Assembly: GCA_025603075.1 (NCBI GenBank)
Contig: MU626503.1
Coordinates: forward strand, 1 to 26,885
Source: Neoconidiobolus thromboides FSU 785
Taxonomy: Eukaryota; Entomophthoromycota; Entomophthoromycetes; Entomophthorales; Neoconidiobolaceae
DNA length: 26,885 nucleotides
Direction of reading: 5' to 3'
Numbering within the stretch: position 1 is the first letter of the stretch; each line of letters begins with the position of its first letter. A program made the position numbers and the translations under genes. Shown here piece after piece: positions 11,116 to 19,653 of this stretch. The notes under the pieces were generated by a model, which made no database searches, was not told the DNA's origin, and saw nothing but the letters and a program-made list of their open reading frames with translations.

Positions 11116-12389
11116 TTATAACTTAAGCCATAAACTTAAAATTAATACAAGTAAAATTAAAATTAACCCATCTAACATTCTATTTGAAAAAAGGGTTATA
11201 TTTGGATTCAGATTGTTATTTAATTGATTCGTTGAAGAAGAACTCATCTCTTTATTATTGTTTATATCGTTCACCATGCTTTCGTCTTCTTTTATATCTT
11301 CTTTTATCTCTAATAAATCTTCTGATTGGCTGTAATTTATAGTGTTATTATTCATTATATTATCATCACCCTTATCTATAGTATATTGTATAACATTACT
11401 TACATCTATTCCAATGTTATTACTACCCTCTTCGATACTCGTGTTGAGTTCTATCATATTATTATTATTATTGTTCCCTTGTATCTCGCTACTATTCTCG
11501 TCTTTATCCTTTTTATCACTTTCATACGTCAACGTAATAGAATTTAAAAATTCTCTATCTGTATTTGAAAGATTTTTATTCAAGCTTTCATTACTATCAT
11601 CTTTAATAATAATTTTGCTCATCTTTTCATTACAAATATCACACTTCCAAGTTAAAGAACTATTTAGATAAAATATTTTTGATTAGCTCAAATATTACTA
11701 AAATTGAAAAATAGGAATATTACTTTTTTGCTAAATTTTTGCGTGCTTCAACGGATGTAGTTAGTGCACCCACTCCTTCTAAGGGTATGGGGAAGAGGCT
11801 TATAACACCTAATAATAGGGTAGAGACTAAGGAGAATTGTTTAATTGAAATGAGTTAAACTGACATCTAGAGAATGAACTTACTACTCCAAGCAGGTTGC
11901 CAAGATTCTGGATGATAACCGGTTATATTTAAACAAATTTTAGTTCTCAATTCAAACCTTCCATTTGGCTAATACAGAAAATAGCATTATTACCATTCTA
12001 TAATAACTTATTATAATATTACCGTTAAAAACATCAAATGAGGAGGTTTGAATGGATATTCATTAGGTAATATTATACGTCCATGATATCTGTTTGTTAA
12101 TTAATTGATATGAAATAGATTAAAATCTTTGTACTATTATATGATAATTTAAACTAGCTTACCTCCCCCCTTCATATTCAGTATTATTTGGTCCAAAGAT
12201 TGTGAAATGCCAATCAAATATATTCTCTTCTAATGGTTTAGCAATAAAATAACTACTTGGATTTTTCATAATATCTTTATATTCTTTCATGATTCTTTTA
12301 ACAGCTTGAATATTATTTATTAATACTTTTAACCAAAATAAAATTTTTATAATATTAGTTTTACCTGGACTCTTTTTATTGTACTCCAT
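11116..12389 (-). CDS. UBC6: Tail-anchored ER ubiquitin-conjugating enzyme, Ubc6/UBE2J1 type
   Basis: Minus-strand exons 12389-12365, 12304-12163, 12089-12023, 11968-11884, 11826-11724 and 11659-11116 join into about 321 codons; human UBE2J1 is 318. The UBC fold starts at once: KRIMKEYKDIMKNP, then IFDWHFTIFGP, YHGRIILPNEYPFKPP and GRFELRTKICLNITGYHPES, with the active cysteine about residue 90 and YHP where classic E2s have HPN. LLLGVISLFPIPLEGVGAL matches the J-family C-terminal part of the fold. A long Asn- and acid-rich linker and a terminal hydrophobic anchor (LDGLILILLVLILSLWLKL) follow. The family ubiquitinates misfolded proteins at the ER (ERAD). The first intron (12305-12364, 60 nt) has no in-frame stop. 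The long final exon alone looks like a separate small gene, but its first ATG is internal. Confidence 0.92.
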
Positions 12390-13390
12390 TTTGATTTAAT
12401 GATAGTAATATTGATCTTCGGTTTAATTTGTTTAAAGTAAATAAAGTATAAAATTGATTTATCTTCATTAAACAATGCTTTCTTTATATCCCTTTTTTTG
12501 CAGTCACAAATATCTAATTCACCCAATAATTAATTGAAACAGTAACAAATCAATGCAATAAAATTTTAAAGCTGCTACAATTCCATTGTGTAACCTAGCT
12601 AACTGTTCATTTAAGATTAAATTTTTGTCAAAGCTAGACTAAAATAAAGACTATGCGCACCAAAAAACTGAATAAACAAATAATTGACTCTCAAAATCAC
12701 TGCAAACTAAGTCATAATAGAGCTACCACAGCCGTATAAAATAAAAAAATTATAAATATTTACATGTAAATAAATAACTAGAGAAAACAAAGAAAATGAA
12801 AGTAAATCAACCTTTGAGATAAAACAAGTATAAAAAACCTCCTACAAATACTTCAAATTCAAACTCAAATTCAACTTATTATTATAAAAACATCTATGAT
12901 TTTTGTATAACCTCCAAGTAGATCCTAATACACCTTTATTCTTCTCACTTAATAGGATCTAAATATTCTCTTTCAAAGGGTAACAAACATCAAGATTATT
13001 CATAAAATTATCAAACAAACAGAATAAAAAAATGTCTTTATAAACTTAGATTAATTAGTCTTTCGTTTTTATTTTTACTTTTACTCTACTCATTACGAAT
13101 ATATCCACCATCCTTAATCCAACATCCTTAATCCAACATCCTCAATCCAACTCAAATCATTTGGAAATTATAAACGCTAAAAACTAAAGCCCAAATCCTT
13201 TTTAATCACAATGAAATTTGATTTTACAAAACTATCCAGAGTATATTAATAGTACAACACAATTGTTTCTACAATTCTTTTAGCTGTTTAGTTAAAATAA
13301 ATATATTATTGATATTAGACGATATAGATTCTTTATTTATTCCTCTAATAGTAATTTCTGGTTTTTCTCTATAATATTAAGGACTATCAA
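12390..13390. other. Intergenic spacer upstream of UBC6
   Basis: About 1 kb without a convincing reading frame. It contains the UBC6 promoter side. An imperfect stem has arms TAGATCCTA and TAGGATCTA near 12918-12962, and a short tandem repeat (listed separately) lies near 13102-13151. Nothing else is recognised. Confidence 0.5.
13102..13151. repeat. 14-bp tandem repeat, about three copies
   Basis: The unit ATCCAACATCCTTA is repeated with small changes (ACC for AAC in the first copy, CTCA for CTTA in the last). It is a minisatellite in non-coding DNA. Confidence 0.8.
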
Positions 13391-13500
13391 CATATGGGAG
13401 TGTTTTTTTTGACTTCATTATTTTTTCCATTTTTTAAGCGCTATTTAAGCGGAAAATTTGTTAGTAAAATTCTTAAACATAAATACATCCCCATGTTATA
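13391..13500 (+). mobile_element. MITE-like element R1, copy 1 (full length)
   Basis: About 110 bp, beginning ATGGGAGTGTTTTTTTTGAC and ending in ...ACATCCCCAT; the two ends are imperfect inverted repeats of each other. The core contains TTTAAGCGCTATTTAAGCGG. Near-identical sequence recurs at 23465-23576 and in more diverged form at 24200-24302, so it is a dispersed element with no coding capacity. Confidence 0.8.
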
Positions 13501-14036
13501 ATTGATTCAATATCATTCTCTAATTGATTATAGGAAGCTATATGATTTTGTTTTGTTTTTCAAATTTAAATTTTTTAACGAAACGAAACTCGCATGGTGA
13601 CATTGTCATAACTGTTTGAACAGATCTCTATTAACCAATAGTTTTGATTTTATACCTTTGGTTTTATAGTCACTCAGTAGCAACTCAGTGAATAAAGTAT
13701 TGAGAAGTAAGAACTAATTTAGTACAAACATGAATTAAAAAATTCTTAGTAAGAAATTGCTCAATTTTTAAGCTTAAATGTAATTAGAAACATTAACTTT
13801 ATAATGTTATTTAAGTATTTCAAATCATTCTATTTAATATAATATAGCTTTTTAATCAATCTAGTATTTAATCATAGGTATCATTTTCATCTTTAATATT
13901 TTTTAAGTTTTTGTAAAAGCATTTGTTTTAGCAATTTATATTGAAAAACTATCATAATTCATAATGAATATAAAAATAAAAATAAAAAGACCAGAAATTC
14001 AAAGTTTCAATTTTATTCTATTCTAAAAAACCAGTC
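13501..14036. other. Intergenic spacer downstream of the OMS1-like gene
   Basis: This AT-rich stretch lies between the R1 element and the end of the methyltransferase gene. No reading frame, RNA gene or repeat could be supported. Confidence 0.5.
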
Positions 14037-14954
14037 TTAAGGTTTAGCAACAATATAATAAGTAGTACCAAAATGGAATCTACTTACTGATTGAACATCC
14101 AACTTTGCCGCTTCACAAAGTTTTAAAATATCTCGATTCCACCAACAACCCCATTTGTTAGCATGGTCCTCCGCATGTTGATTCAATAATTTATTTAAAA
14201 ACTCTAATTTACCAACCCCATGTTGTAATAAAATGATTTTACCCCCATCTTTGTTACAAACTCTTTTCATTTCTTTAATGGCTTTAATAGGATCTTTATA
14301 ACTACATAATCCAAACGTATCAATTACCGTATCAAACTCATTCTCCTTAAATTCTTTCAAATGTTCACTATCTCCTCGATAAAACCTTATCCTTTTTCCT
14401 AATTTAATATATTCTTTAACTAAACTTTTAGTATAAGGATTGTTTTCACTTTGTTGTAACATTGAACCACTTTTATCTAACAAAGTTAAACTTGAAATTT
14501 CATTTTTTAGACCTATTGTATCATGATAATATTTCATATTTCTACCTGTACCTACAGATAATTCAAGTACATTACCAGAAGCATTGGTTTTGATAACATA
14601 ACGACGTAATAAATACAATCCCATAACAAACTCGTCCCATTTGGTTTTCGAATCATAATCATTAGCTATACTATCATATGTTTTCGTCTTATCGGTTTGC
14701 TGTTCTAATAAATCGATAATTGTCTTGGGGTTTGGGACATCAGTAGTTGACTTGATTGTTTCTGTGGACTTGGAGGTAGATTGATTGTAAAATAAATGCA
14801 AAGAGATGAAATAGATACTTATTGTACCTAATGCTAATGGTATAGCTATCGTTGATTTTTTTGCTGTTGGAGGTTGAGTTGTATAATTTAATTTCGTTAG
14901 TATTGTACATGGTTTAACATGTCGTATATATGTTTTGATGTGATTGAATATCAT
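14037..14954 (-). CDS. OMS1: Mitochondrial membrane methyltransferase, Oms1-like
   Basis: A single exon of 305 codons. The N-terminus is basic and hydroxylated (MIFNHIKTYIRHVKPC...), as in a mitochondrial presequence. One membrane segment follows at about residues 35-56, and then a class I SAM-dependent methyltransferase domain. Motif I is VLELSVGTGRN (about 129-139), the acidic residue after the next strand lies in LTLLDKSGSML, and motif IV is FDTVIDTFGLCSY. The C-terminal KWGCWWNRDILKL and SVSRFHFGTTYYI match the Oms1/METTL7-like group. Yeast Oms1 is an inner-membrane protein and a multicopy suppressor of oxa1 defects. The gene lacks introns, unlike most neighbours. It is divergent from the ZRSR2-like gene with only 132 bp between start codons. 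Confidence 0.85.
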   Translation of the reverse strand: MIFNHIKTYIRHVKPCTILTKLNYTTQPPTAKKSTIAIPLALGTISIYFISLHLFYNQSTSKSTETIKSTTDVPNPKTIIDLLEQQTDKTKTYDSIANDYDSKTKWDEFVMGLYLLRRYVIKTNASGNVLELSVGTGRNMKYYHDTIGLKNEISSLTLLDKSGSMLQQSENNPYTKSLVKEYIKLGKRIRFYRGDSEHLKEFKENEFDTVIDTFGLCSYKDPIKAIKEMKRVCNKDGGKIILLQHGVGKLEFLNKLLNQHAEDHANKWGCWWNRDILKLCEAAKLDVQSVSRFHFGTTYYIVAKP

Positions 14955-15086
14955 AGCTAATTTTTTTAAAATTTAAAAACGTAAAGTTGATAATGATGAA
15001 TTTTCGATTTACAAATTAAAAAAATAATTTGAAATTTCTGTCAACTTTTGTTCTTTAGTAAATTTAATATGAAATGAATTCAGAGA
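14955..15086. promoter_or_regulatory. Short bidirectional promoter region (OMS1-like / ZRSR2-like)
   Basis: Only 132 bp separate the two start codons on opposite strands, so both promoters must lie here. The stretch is AT-rich and no specific motif is assigned. Confidence 0.55.
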
Positions 15087-16353
15087 ATGGGAGTAAATGA
15101 AGGTGTTAAATTAACTAGAAAAGAGTATAGGCGATTAAAAAAATATGATAAAAGGAAAAAAAAACGCCAAGATAAAGCCATTCAGTTATTAAGAGAGAAG
15201 ACAGCAAATGATAAAGCGGGAAATGCCAAGGATAACGAAGTAAATAGACAAGAAGGTAATTTTATAACTAGTTAATTAATAATAATTAACGTAACATTAG
15301 AAATAGACAGGTAATAAAAAACAATTCAAATAAAAGATTAAAAATAATGACAAATCATTTAGTACTTATTTTTTAACCCATAAAGAATGGAAAATTAGAG
15401 ATACTGAAAGAAAGGAGATAGAAGCTAGAATCGAATCTAAACAACAGAATTTAAAAAATAAACTATCAAAGTTATTAGGGAAGGAAACAACTATTAATGA
15501 CAAAAACCATACCCTAAAGAAACACAAAATTAATAATAATAAAGATCAAGAAGATAATAACAAACTTAACAAACTTAACAAACAAATCATTGAGCTGGAA
15601 ACTCATAATAAAGGGTTGATGGTAACTTTTTAAAATATATAATTAATAAAGTAATGATAGAATAAATAGAATAATAAAAAACAATCAGAACAACAAAGCT
15701 GTATAACGTATAATAAATTAGGAATCTGTATTTTAGGTCCAAATTGTTATTATTTACATACTACAATTACTGAAGGTCATGTTATTATTATACCAAACTG
15801 GTTTCAATTTGATTATTTTAATAAGTCAAAAAAAGAAATGGTAATTATATTTAATTTTAATTACATCCAAGTATATTAATTTAAGCTTTATTGAAAATTT
15901 AATATTAGAAGGAAAGGAATTTTAATACAATCAAAGAAGCTAACATATTTTTCAAATTGAATCTGAAATGGTTGGGAAGGTTAGGAGCAATTAAGAATTT
16001 GAAAGTAAGATTTACTTGAAACCTACCTAATGTTTATTAACTTAATCTGATAATAGATTTCTTATCATCCCAAGCTTGAATTTTCGGGCCATGTATACAT
16101 AGAATATGCTACTATAACGGATGCCAAATATAGTCTAAATGAACTTAAATTTAAAAAATCAGATAATTTTCAGTTTTTACCTAGATTTTTATCGATTAGA
16201 AGTTTAAATCTAGTACTATGTGGTAATTTTTATATAATCTATTGTGTTTTCATATATAAACTATAACATTTTATCTTAGAACATCAGTTGAAATATAATC
16301 AATGTCAATTAATTAATAATTGTAATCAATTACACTGGTTAAATGAATTATAA
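15087..16353 (+). CDS. ZRSR2: ZRSR2/Urp-like splicing factor (U2AF35-related, CCCH-RRM-CCCH)
   Basis: Exons 15087-15255, 15301-15310, 15363-15621, 15670-15840, 15909-16004, 16057-16222 and 16280-16353 join into about 314 codons. The second exon is only ten bases; it is needed to link ...NRQE to EIDSTYFLTHKEW in frame. A long basic, coiled-coil N-terminus (EYRRLKKYDKRKKKRQDKA; HKEWKIRDTERKEIEARIE) separates ZRSR2/Urp from U2AF35. The first zinc finger is C-x8-C-x5-C-x3-H (CITYNKLGICILGPNCYYLH). A reduced RRM-like region follows (LGRLGAIKNLK, FSGHVYIEYATITDAKYSL). The second finger is formed across the last intron (LNLVLC + EHQLKYNQCQLINNCNQLH). ZRSR2 is known to recognise 3' splice sites, chiefly of U12-type introns. 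Read without splicing the locus looks broken; with the splicing above it is intact. Confidence 0.82.
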
Positions 16354-16835
16354 GTTAAATTCTTAGCTGAGTATGTTTTCAAAGTATTGAAGACAATTGA
16401 AGGTCCCATTAGACAACTGTAGTTAGTAATTAATACTGTGTTCTTATAAATAAAAAAGAACGTTTATCTATTTTATAAGTATTTAACAATTTTGTGACAT
16501 AACTTTGATTTGGTTAGCTAGTAAACTAAATAACACTAGAACATTCAACTGTAGTGGTAAAATTTTAATAATAGTAATTATTCAGTACTACTACTCTTTA
16601 AAAATTAAATAAAGTCATCCTCAGATTTTGATTCATTACTGAATAAACTTCATAAATAAAATTTGGTTTCTTAAATCATTACAAATTTATAATTGTCTGT
16701 TGATTTACTAATTTCTTCTTGTTTTAAACTATATTTCAAATTTTCTCTTGATATTGCTCCTTTTTAAAATTATCTACCTTCTTTCACTAATGTTGACTCT
16801 AAGTTAGTCAGTATTATTATTTAATCGTATATTTA
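16354..16835 (-). pseudogene. Decayed duplicate of the 3' end of the FtsJ-like gene
   Basis: This stretch aligns by eye with 17590-18280, the 3' exons of the FtsJ-like gene. The exon TTTGTTAGCTAATCAAATCG at 17761-17742 recurs as TTTACTAGCTAACCAAATCA, and GTATTGAAATCAATTAAAGG recurs as GTATTGAAGACAATTGAAGG. About 200 bases holding the exon with the conserved Lys motif are missing. An extra base and stops break the remaining frames. It directly follows the ZRSR2-like stop and ends at an R3-type repeat fragment near 16836. It is a relic of a tandem duplication. Confidence 0.72.
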
Positions 16836-16880
16836 ATCACTATATGGGGACGTCTAAATTAGTTTCATTTAGCTAGCTAA
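16836..16880 (+). repeat. R3 repeat, left-end fragment
   Basis: TATATGGGGACGTCTAAATT followed by AGTTTCA matches the left ends of the repeats at 25141 and 26392. Similarity beyond about 16880 is unclear. Confidence 0.6.
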
Positions 16881-17019
16881 TAAAATAAAATAAATAATGA
16901 TATTAGATTTTTAATATGATTATATTATTTTTATATTAAAACTACTTAATATTCCTATTTTTTTAAAATTAATTAAAATTTAAATCATTATTAAATAGAC
17001 CAAGTAAACTATTTTAATT

Positions 17020-17112
17020 AAATGATTTTTTTTGACTTTACTTTTTCCATCTTTTAAGTGCTATTTAAGCGGAGAAATAATGAAATTAAAAAAAACATGC
17101 CCATATTATAAC
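17020..17112 (+). mobile_element. R1 element, diverged copy lacking a clear left end
   Basis: TTTTTTTGACTTTACTTTTT, CTTTTAAGTGCTATTTAAGC and a GCCCATATTAT right end match the R1 family (see 13391-13500). The left terminal repeat is lost. Confidence 0.65.
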
Positions 17113-17491
17113 TTACGATATACTAAAAATCCCTTTACAAATTTTTTTAATACCAAACTTTAATATTACATTATTAAATAATAATTTTTGTTTTAAATTT
17201 TAGCAAAAAAAATGAAATAACTAATAGTAAAACAATATTGATTCTTTTATTATACTAATCTTATTTTCAACCTTATTTTTTTATTTAATAACATTTTTTG
17301 AATTTCTACTTTAGCTTTTCTACCTTAATAAATTAACTTTTTACTGATTTTTCAACTTTTTATCTACATTTTTTATTATAATACATAATCTTTTAGAACT
17401 TTTTTTTATCAACTTTGAGCACTTTTTAATTTCCTTAAAACTTTATAGGTCTTTTAAGAGCATAAGTTTTTGCTTTTTTCCTTTTATTTAA
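17113..17491. other. AT-rich spacer between the two duplicate units
   Basis: T-rich DNA with no supported gene. It lies between the R1 fragment and the dead copy of the ZRSR2-like last exon. Confidence 0.45.
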
Positions 17492-17565
17492 AACATCACT
17501 TACAATATAATTAATATCAACTACTTAATGGTTGTAGTCAGCTACATTGGCCAAATGAAATTTAA
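17492..17565 (+). pseudogene. Dead copy of the last exon of the ZRSR2-like gene
   Basis: It aligns codon for codon, without gaps, with the live exon at 16280-16353. The upstream acceptor AG has become AA. The seventh full codon CAA is now TAA, and the next codon TGT (a zinc-ligand Cys) is TAT. Elsewhere many differences are synonymous, and the ending CSQLHWPNEI mirrors CNQLHWLNEL. It ends nine bases from the stop of the FtsJ-like gene. This is the reciprocal relic of the duplication described at 16354-16835. Confidence 0.82.
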
Positions 17566-17574
17566 ATTAAGTTT

Positions 17575-19484
17575 TTAATTCTCAATTTCAAATTCATAGC
17601 CTGCATATGTCTTTAAAGTATTGAAATCAATTAAAGGGGCTACTGGGTGACTAAACTCATAATCAATATTGTTGTTTTTGAATAAAATAAATAAAACAAC
17701 TCACCCTTTTTGTAAACATTTAATAATTTTATGGTGTGCTTCGATTTGATTAGCTAACAAACTAAAAAATCATGTGTTAAATCCATATTGTAATCCCATT
17801 ATCTTAATAACAAAAGTTACCTAGTATTGCTATTCTTTAAAAATTTAATAAATGACAGGTCAAACTTTAATTCATTGTTAAATAAACTCGGTAAATAACC
17901 TTTAGTTTCTTGAGATATCATGGATTTATAATATTCTATCAGCTTGTTGGTTTCATCTTGTTTTAAATTGTATTTTAAATTTTGACATATTAAATATCTA
18001 TTATCATTATATTATGTCACTATTGTTATTATTATCAAACTTACTTTTCAGCCAAAATAGGATTAACGGTAGGTGGTTGAATTAAATAGACTTTATCAAA
18101 TAACAAATAATTTAAGTATAAAATATCATGAGTAAATTTTGATAAAGTATTTGCTAACTTTAAAACATAAATGCCTCCTTCAACTAAAGTTAAACTCATA
18201 ATTATTTGTCGTAACAATACTCCTTTTTGATACTCCTTATCTCCTTCTAATAATGTTGGCTACAAACAAGTTAGTATTTGAATATTTGTTTATACTTATT
18301 ATTATTTGTTTACCATATCACAAAATATAAGATTAATCTTATTTTTCTCAAATTGATGTTGATTCATAGTTAATAAGTCATTTTTGAACGAATCAAAATC
18401 TATATAAAAATAGTTATTAACATAATCAATATAAAAATATTGTTGTAAAGTACCATTTTCATTGATATAATTTAAATAAAAATTGCTGTTGTTTTGCTTA
18501 TTCTCTTCACTTACTGCTTCTTTATTGTCTATAATAATCCCCTTCACTCCCCCTTTCCTCTTGTTCTTTAAAAATTCTGATTTGTTGTTAATTAAGTGTA
18601 TTTGAAGCTAATAAAAGAACTACCATTAAGGACACCTGGATTAGAATTCAGTTCCAAAAAAGAAACATACTAGATAAAATTAGCATTCTAATTAAATATA
18701 AATACATGATTAACTTACATCAAACTTGAAATCACTTAAAAAATGAACAGTACTTTCAATGTTAACTAATTCTAAGCTCAAATTGTGTTGGAAATACACC
18801 CCTTTTAAATTTAAACAGGGGAAAATGGACTTCATTATTAATGTTCTTCCCTTACGTGGTAATTCATTTAGTTGTTTCTAGAAATAATTTATTGTTACTG
18901 ATATTATTTGAATCTGCAGTGTTATCTTCTGATTACCTGTAAATCACGTAAATAATTCATCATTTTACCATCGAAGAAAGGCCCTTCAAATAATAAAAAA
19001 TGCTATTTTTATAATTTAAATGCTATTTTTTAACAAAGAGTATAAATAACTTTACTGGTGATAGATTGAAATCGATTATCTTTTCAAAACAATTTTGAAT
19101 ATCAGTATACTCTTTAACACTACTTTGGGTTGAAAAAAATACAGCTCTAAACAAGTTTTTATCATAGCTGTTTTTTTTATCAAATGTTCTAACTTCTTCT
19201 TTTAACTGTGATACATTCATTTTCATCCCTCTGTTTATATTATTATTTGGCAACAATATACTGTGGCTTTTTAACATTCTATCATTTTCTAATGGGTTTA
19301 GTGGGCCCCTTTTTTTATCTTTAAAATTACTTTGAGCTTTACGTTGCCTTGGCGAAAAATGAATGTTAGGTGCCGCTATACCGCTATCTAATGAGCATTC
19401 GACATATTCTTTCTCGTCTTTATTGTACTATTAGCTTATATTTTATAATTTAATTTTTGATTCATTACTTGTGTATGGCTCCAT
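17575..19484 (-). CDS. Diverged FtsJ/cap 2'-O-methyltransferase-like protein (5' end unresolved)
   Basis: Predicted minus-strand exons are 19427-19056, 19002-18937, 18877-18719, 18669-18636, 18576-18314, 18259-18045, 17997-17821, 17761-17705 and 17650-17575. A possible first exon at 19484-19469 has an ATG but joins out of frame, so the start is unresolved. The strongest match to cap-specific FtsJ methyltransferases is the C-terminal half. INLIFCDM corresponds to the motif with the catalytic Asp, LVEGGIYVLKLAN to the conserved Lys motif, and ILYLNYLLFDKVYLIQPPT plus ILAEKYLIC to the end of the fold. The SAM loop, normally PGGF(S/T)E, reads as ELNSNPEF with the favoured splice, and the first catalytic Lys (NRAALK in relatives) seems to be Glu. 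It may be inactive or fast-evolving. Known relatives methylate the first mRNA nucleotides. It is divergent from TFB1. Confidence 0.62.
18998..19031. repeat. Tandem 20-bp duplication carrying a splice acceptor
   Basis: AAATGCTATTTTTATAATTT is followed at once by a second AAATGCTATTTTT. On the minus strand each copy carries a TAG|CAT acceptor, 20 bases apart. Only the downstream one (exon starting at 19002) keeps the FtsJ-like frame open. Confidence 0.7.
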
Positions 19485-19653
19485 AATTATCCTTTGTTTA
19501 ATATTGCTAAAATAATTCTTTGCTTTATAACTCGCAGCTTCAGTTTAATTTCAAAATTAGCCAATAGATTCATAATTATTGTAATTTACTCTATTTACAC
19601 AATTTGATTCTACGTTTTTGAATTTTATCCTTTATATCTAAAACCATTTTAAA
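19485..19653. promoter_or_regulatory. Divergent promoter region (FtsJ-like / TFB1) with palindrome at the TFB1 start
   Basis: About 170 bp lie between two outward-reading genes. The perfect 16-bp palindrome ACCATTTTAAAATGGT (19643-19658) contains the TFB1 ATG and also presents an ATG on the other strand. Confidence 0.5.

Noticed and set aside
11116-11622. Separate tail-anchored protein gene on the minus strand
   Set aside because: The frame continues upstream through introns into a UBC domain; the ATG at 11622 is internal to the Ubc6/UBE2J1 protein.
11326-11671. Hydrophobic frames on the plus strand opposite UBC6
   Set aside because: They are antisense to the acidic Asn-rich linker of UBC6; no family signal.
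12918-12962. Hairpin TAGATCCTA...TAGGATCTA as an RNA element
   Set aside because: Nine-base arms with a long loop in AT-rich spacer; no conserved partner or context.
15270-16353. ZRSR2-like locus as a broken pseudogene
   Set aside because: Unspliced frames contain stops, but GT-AG introns of 45-68 nt restore one continuous frame with both zinc fingers.
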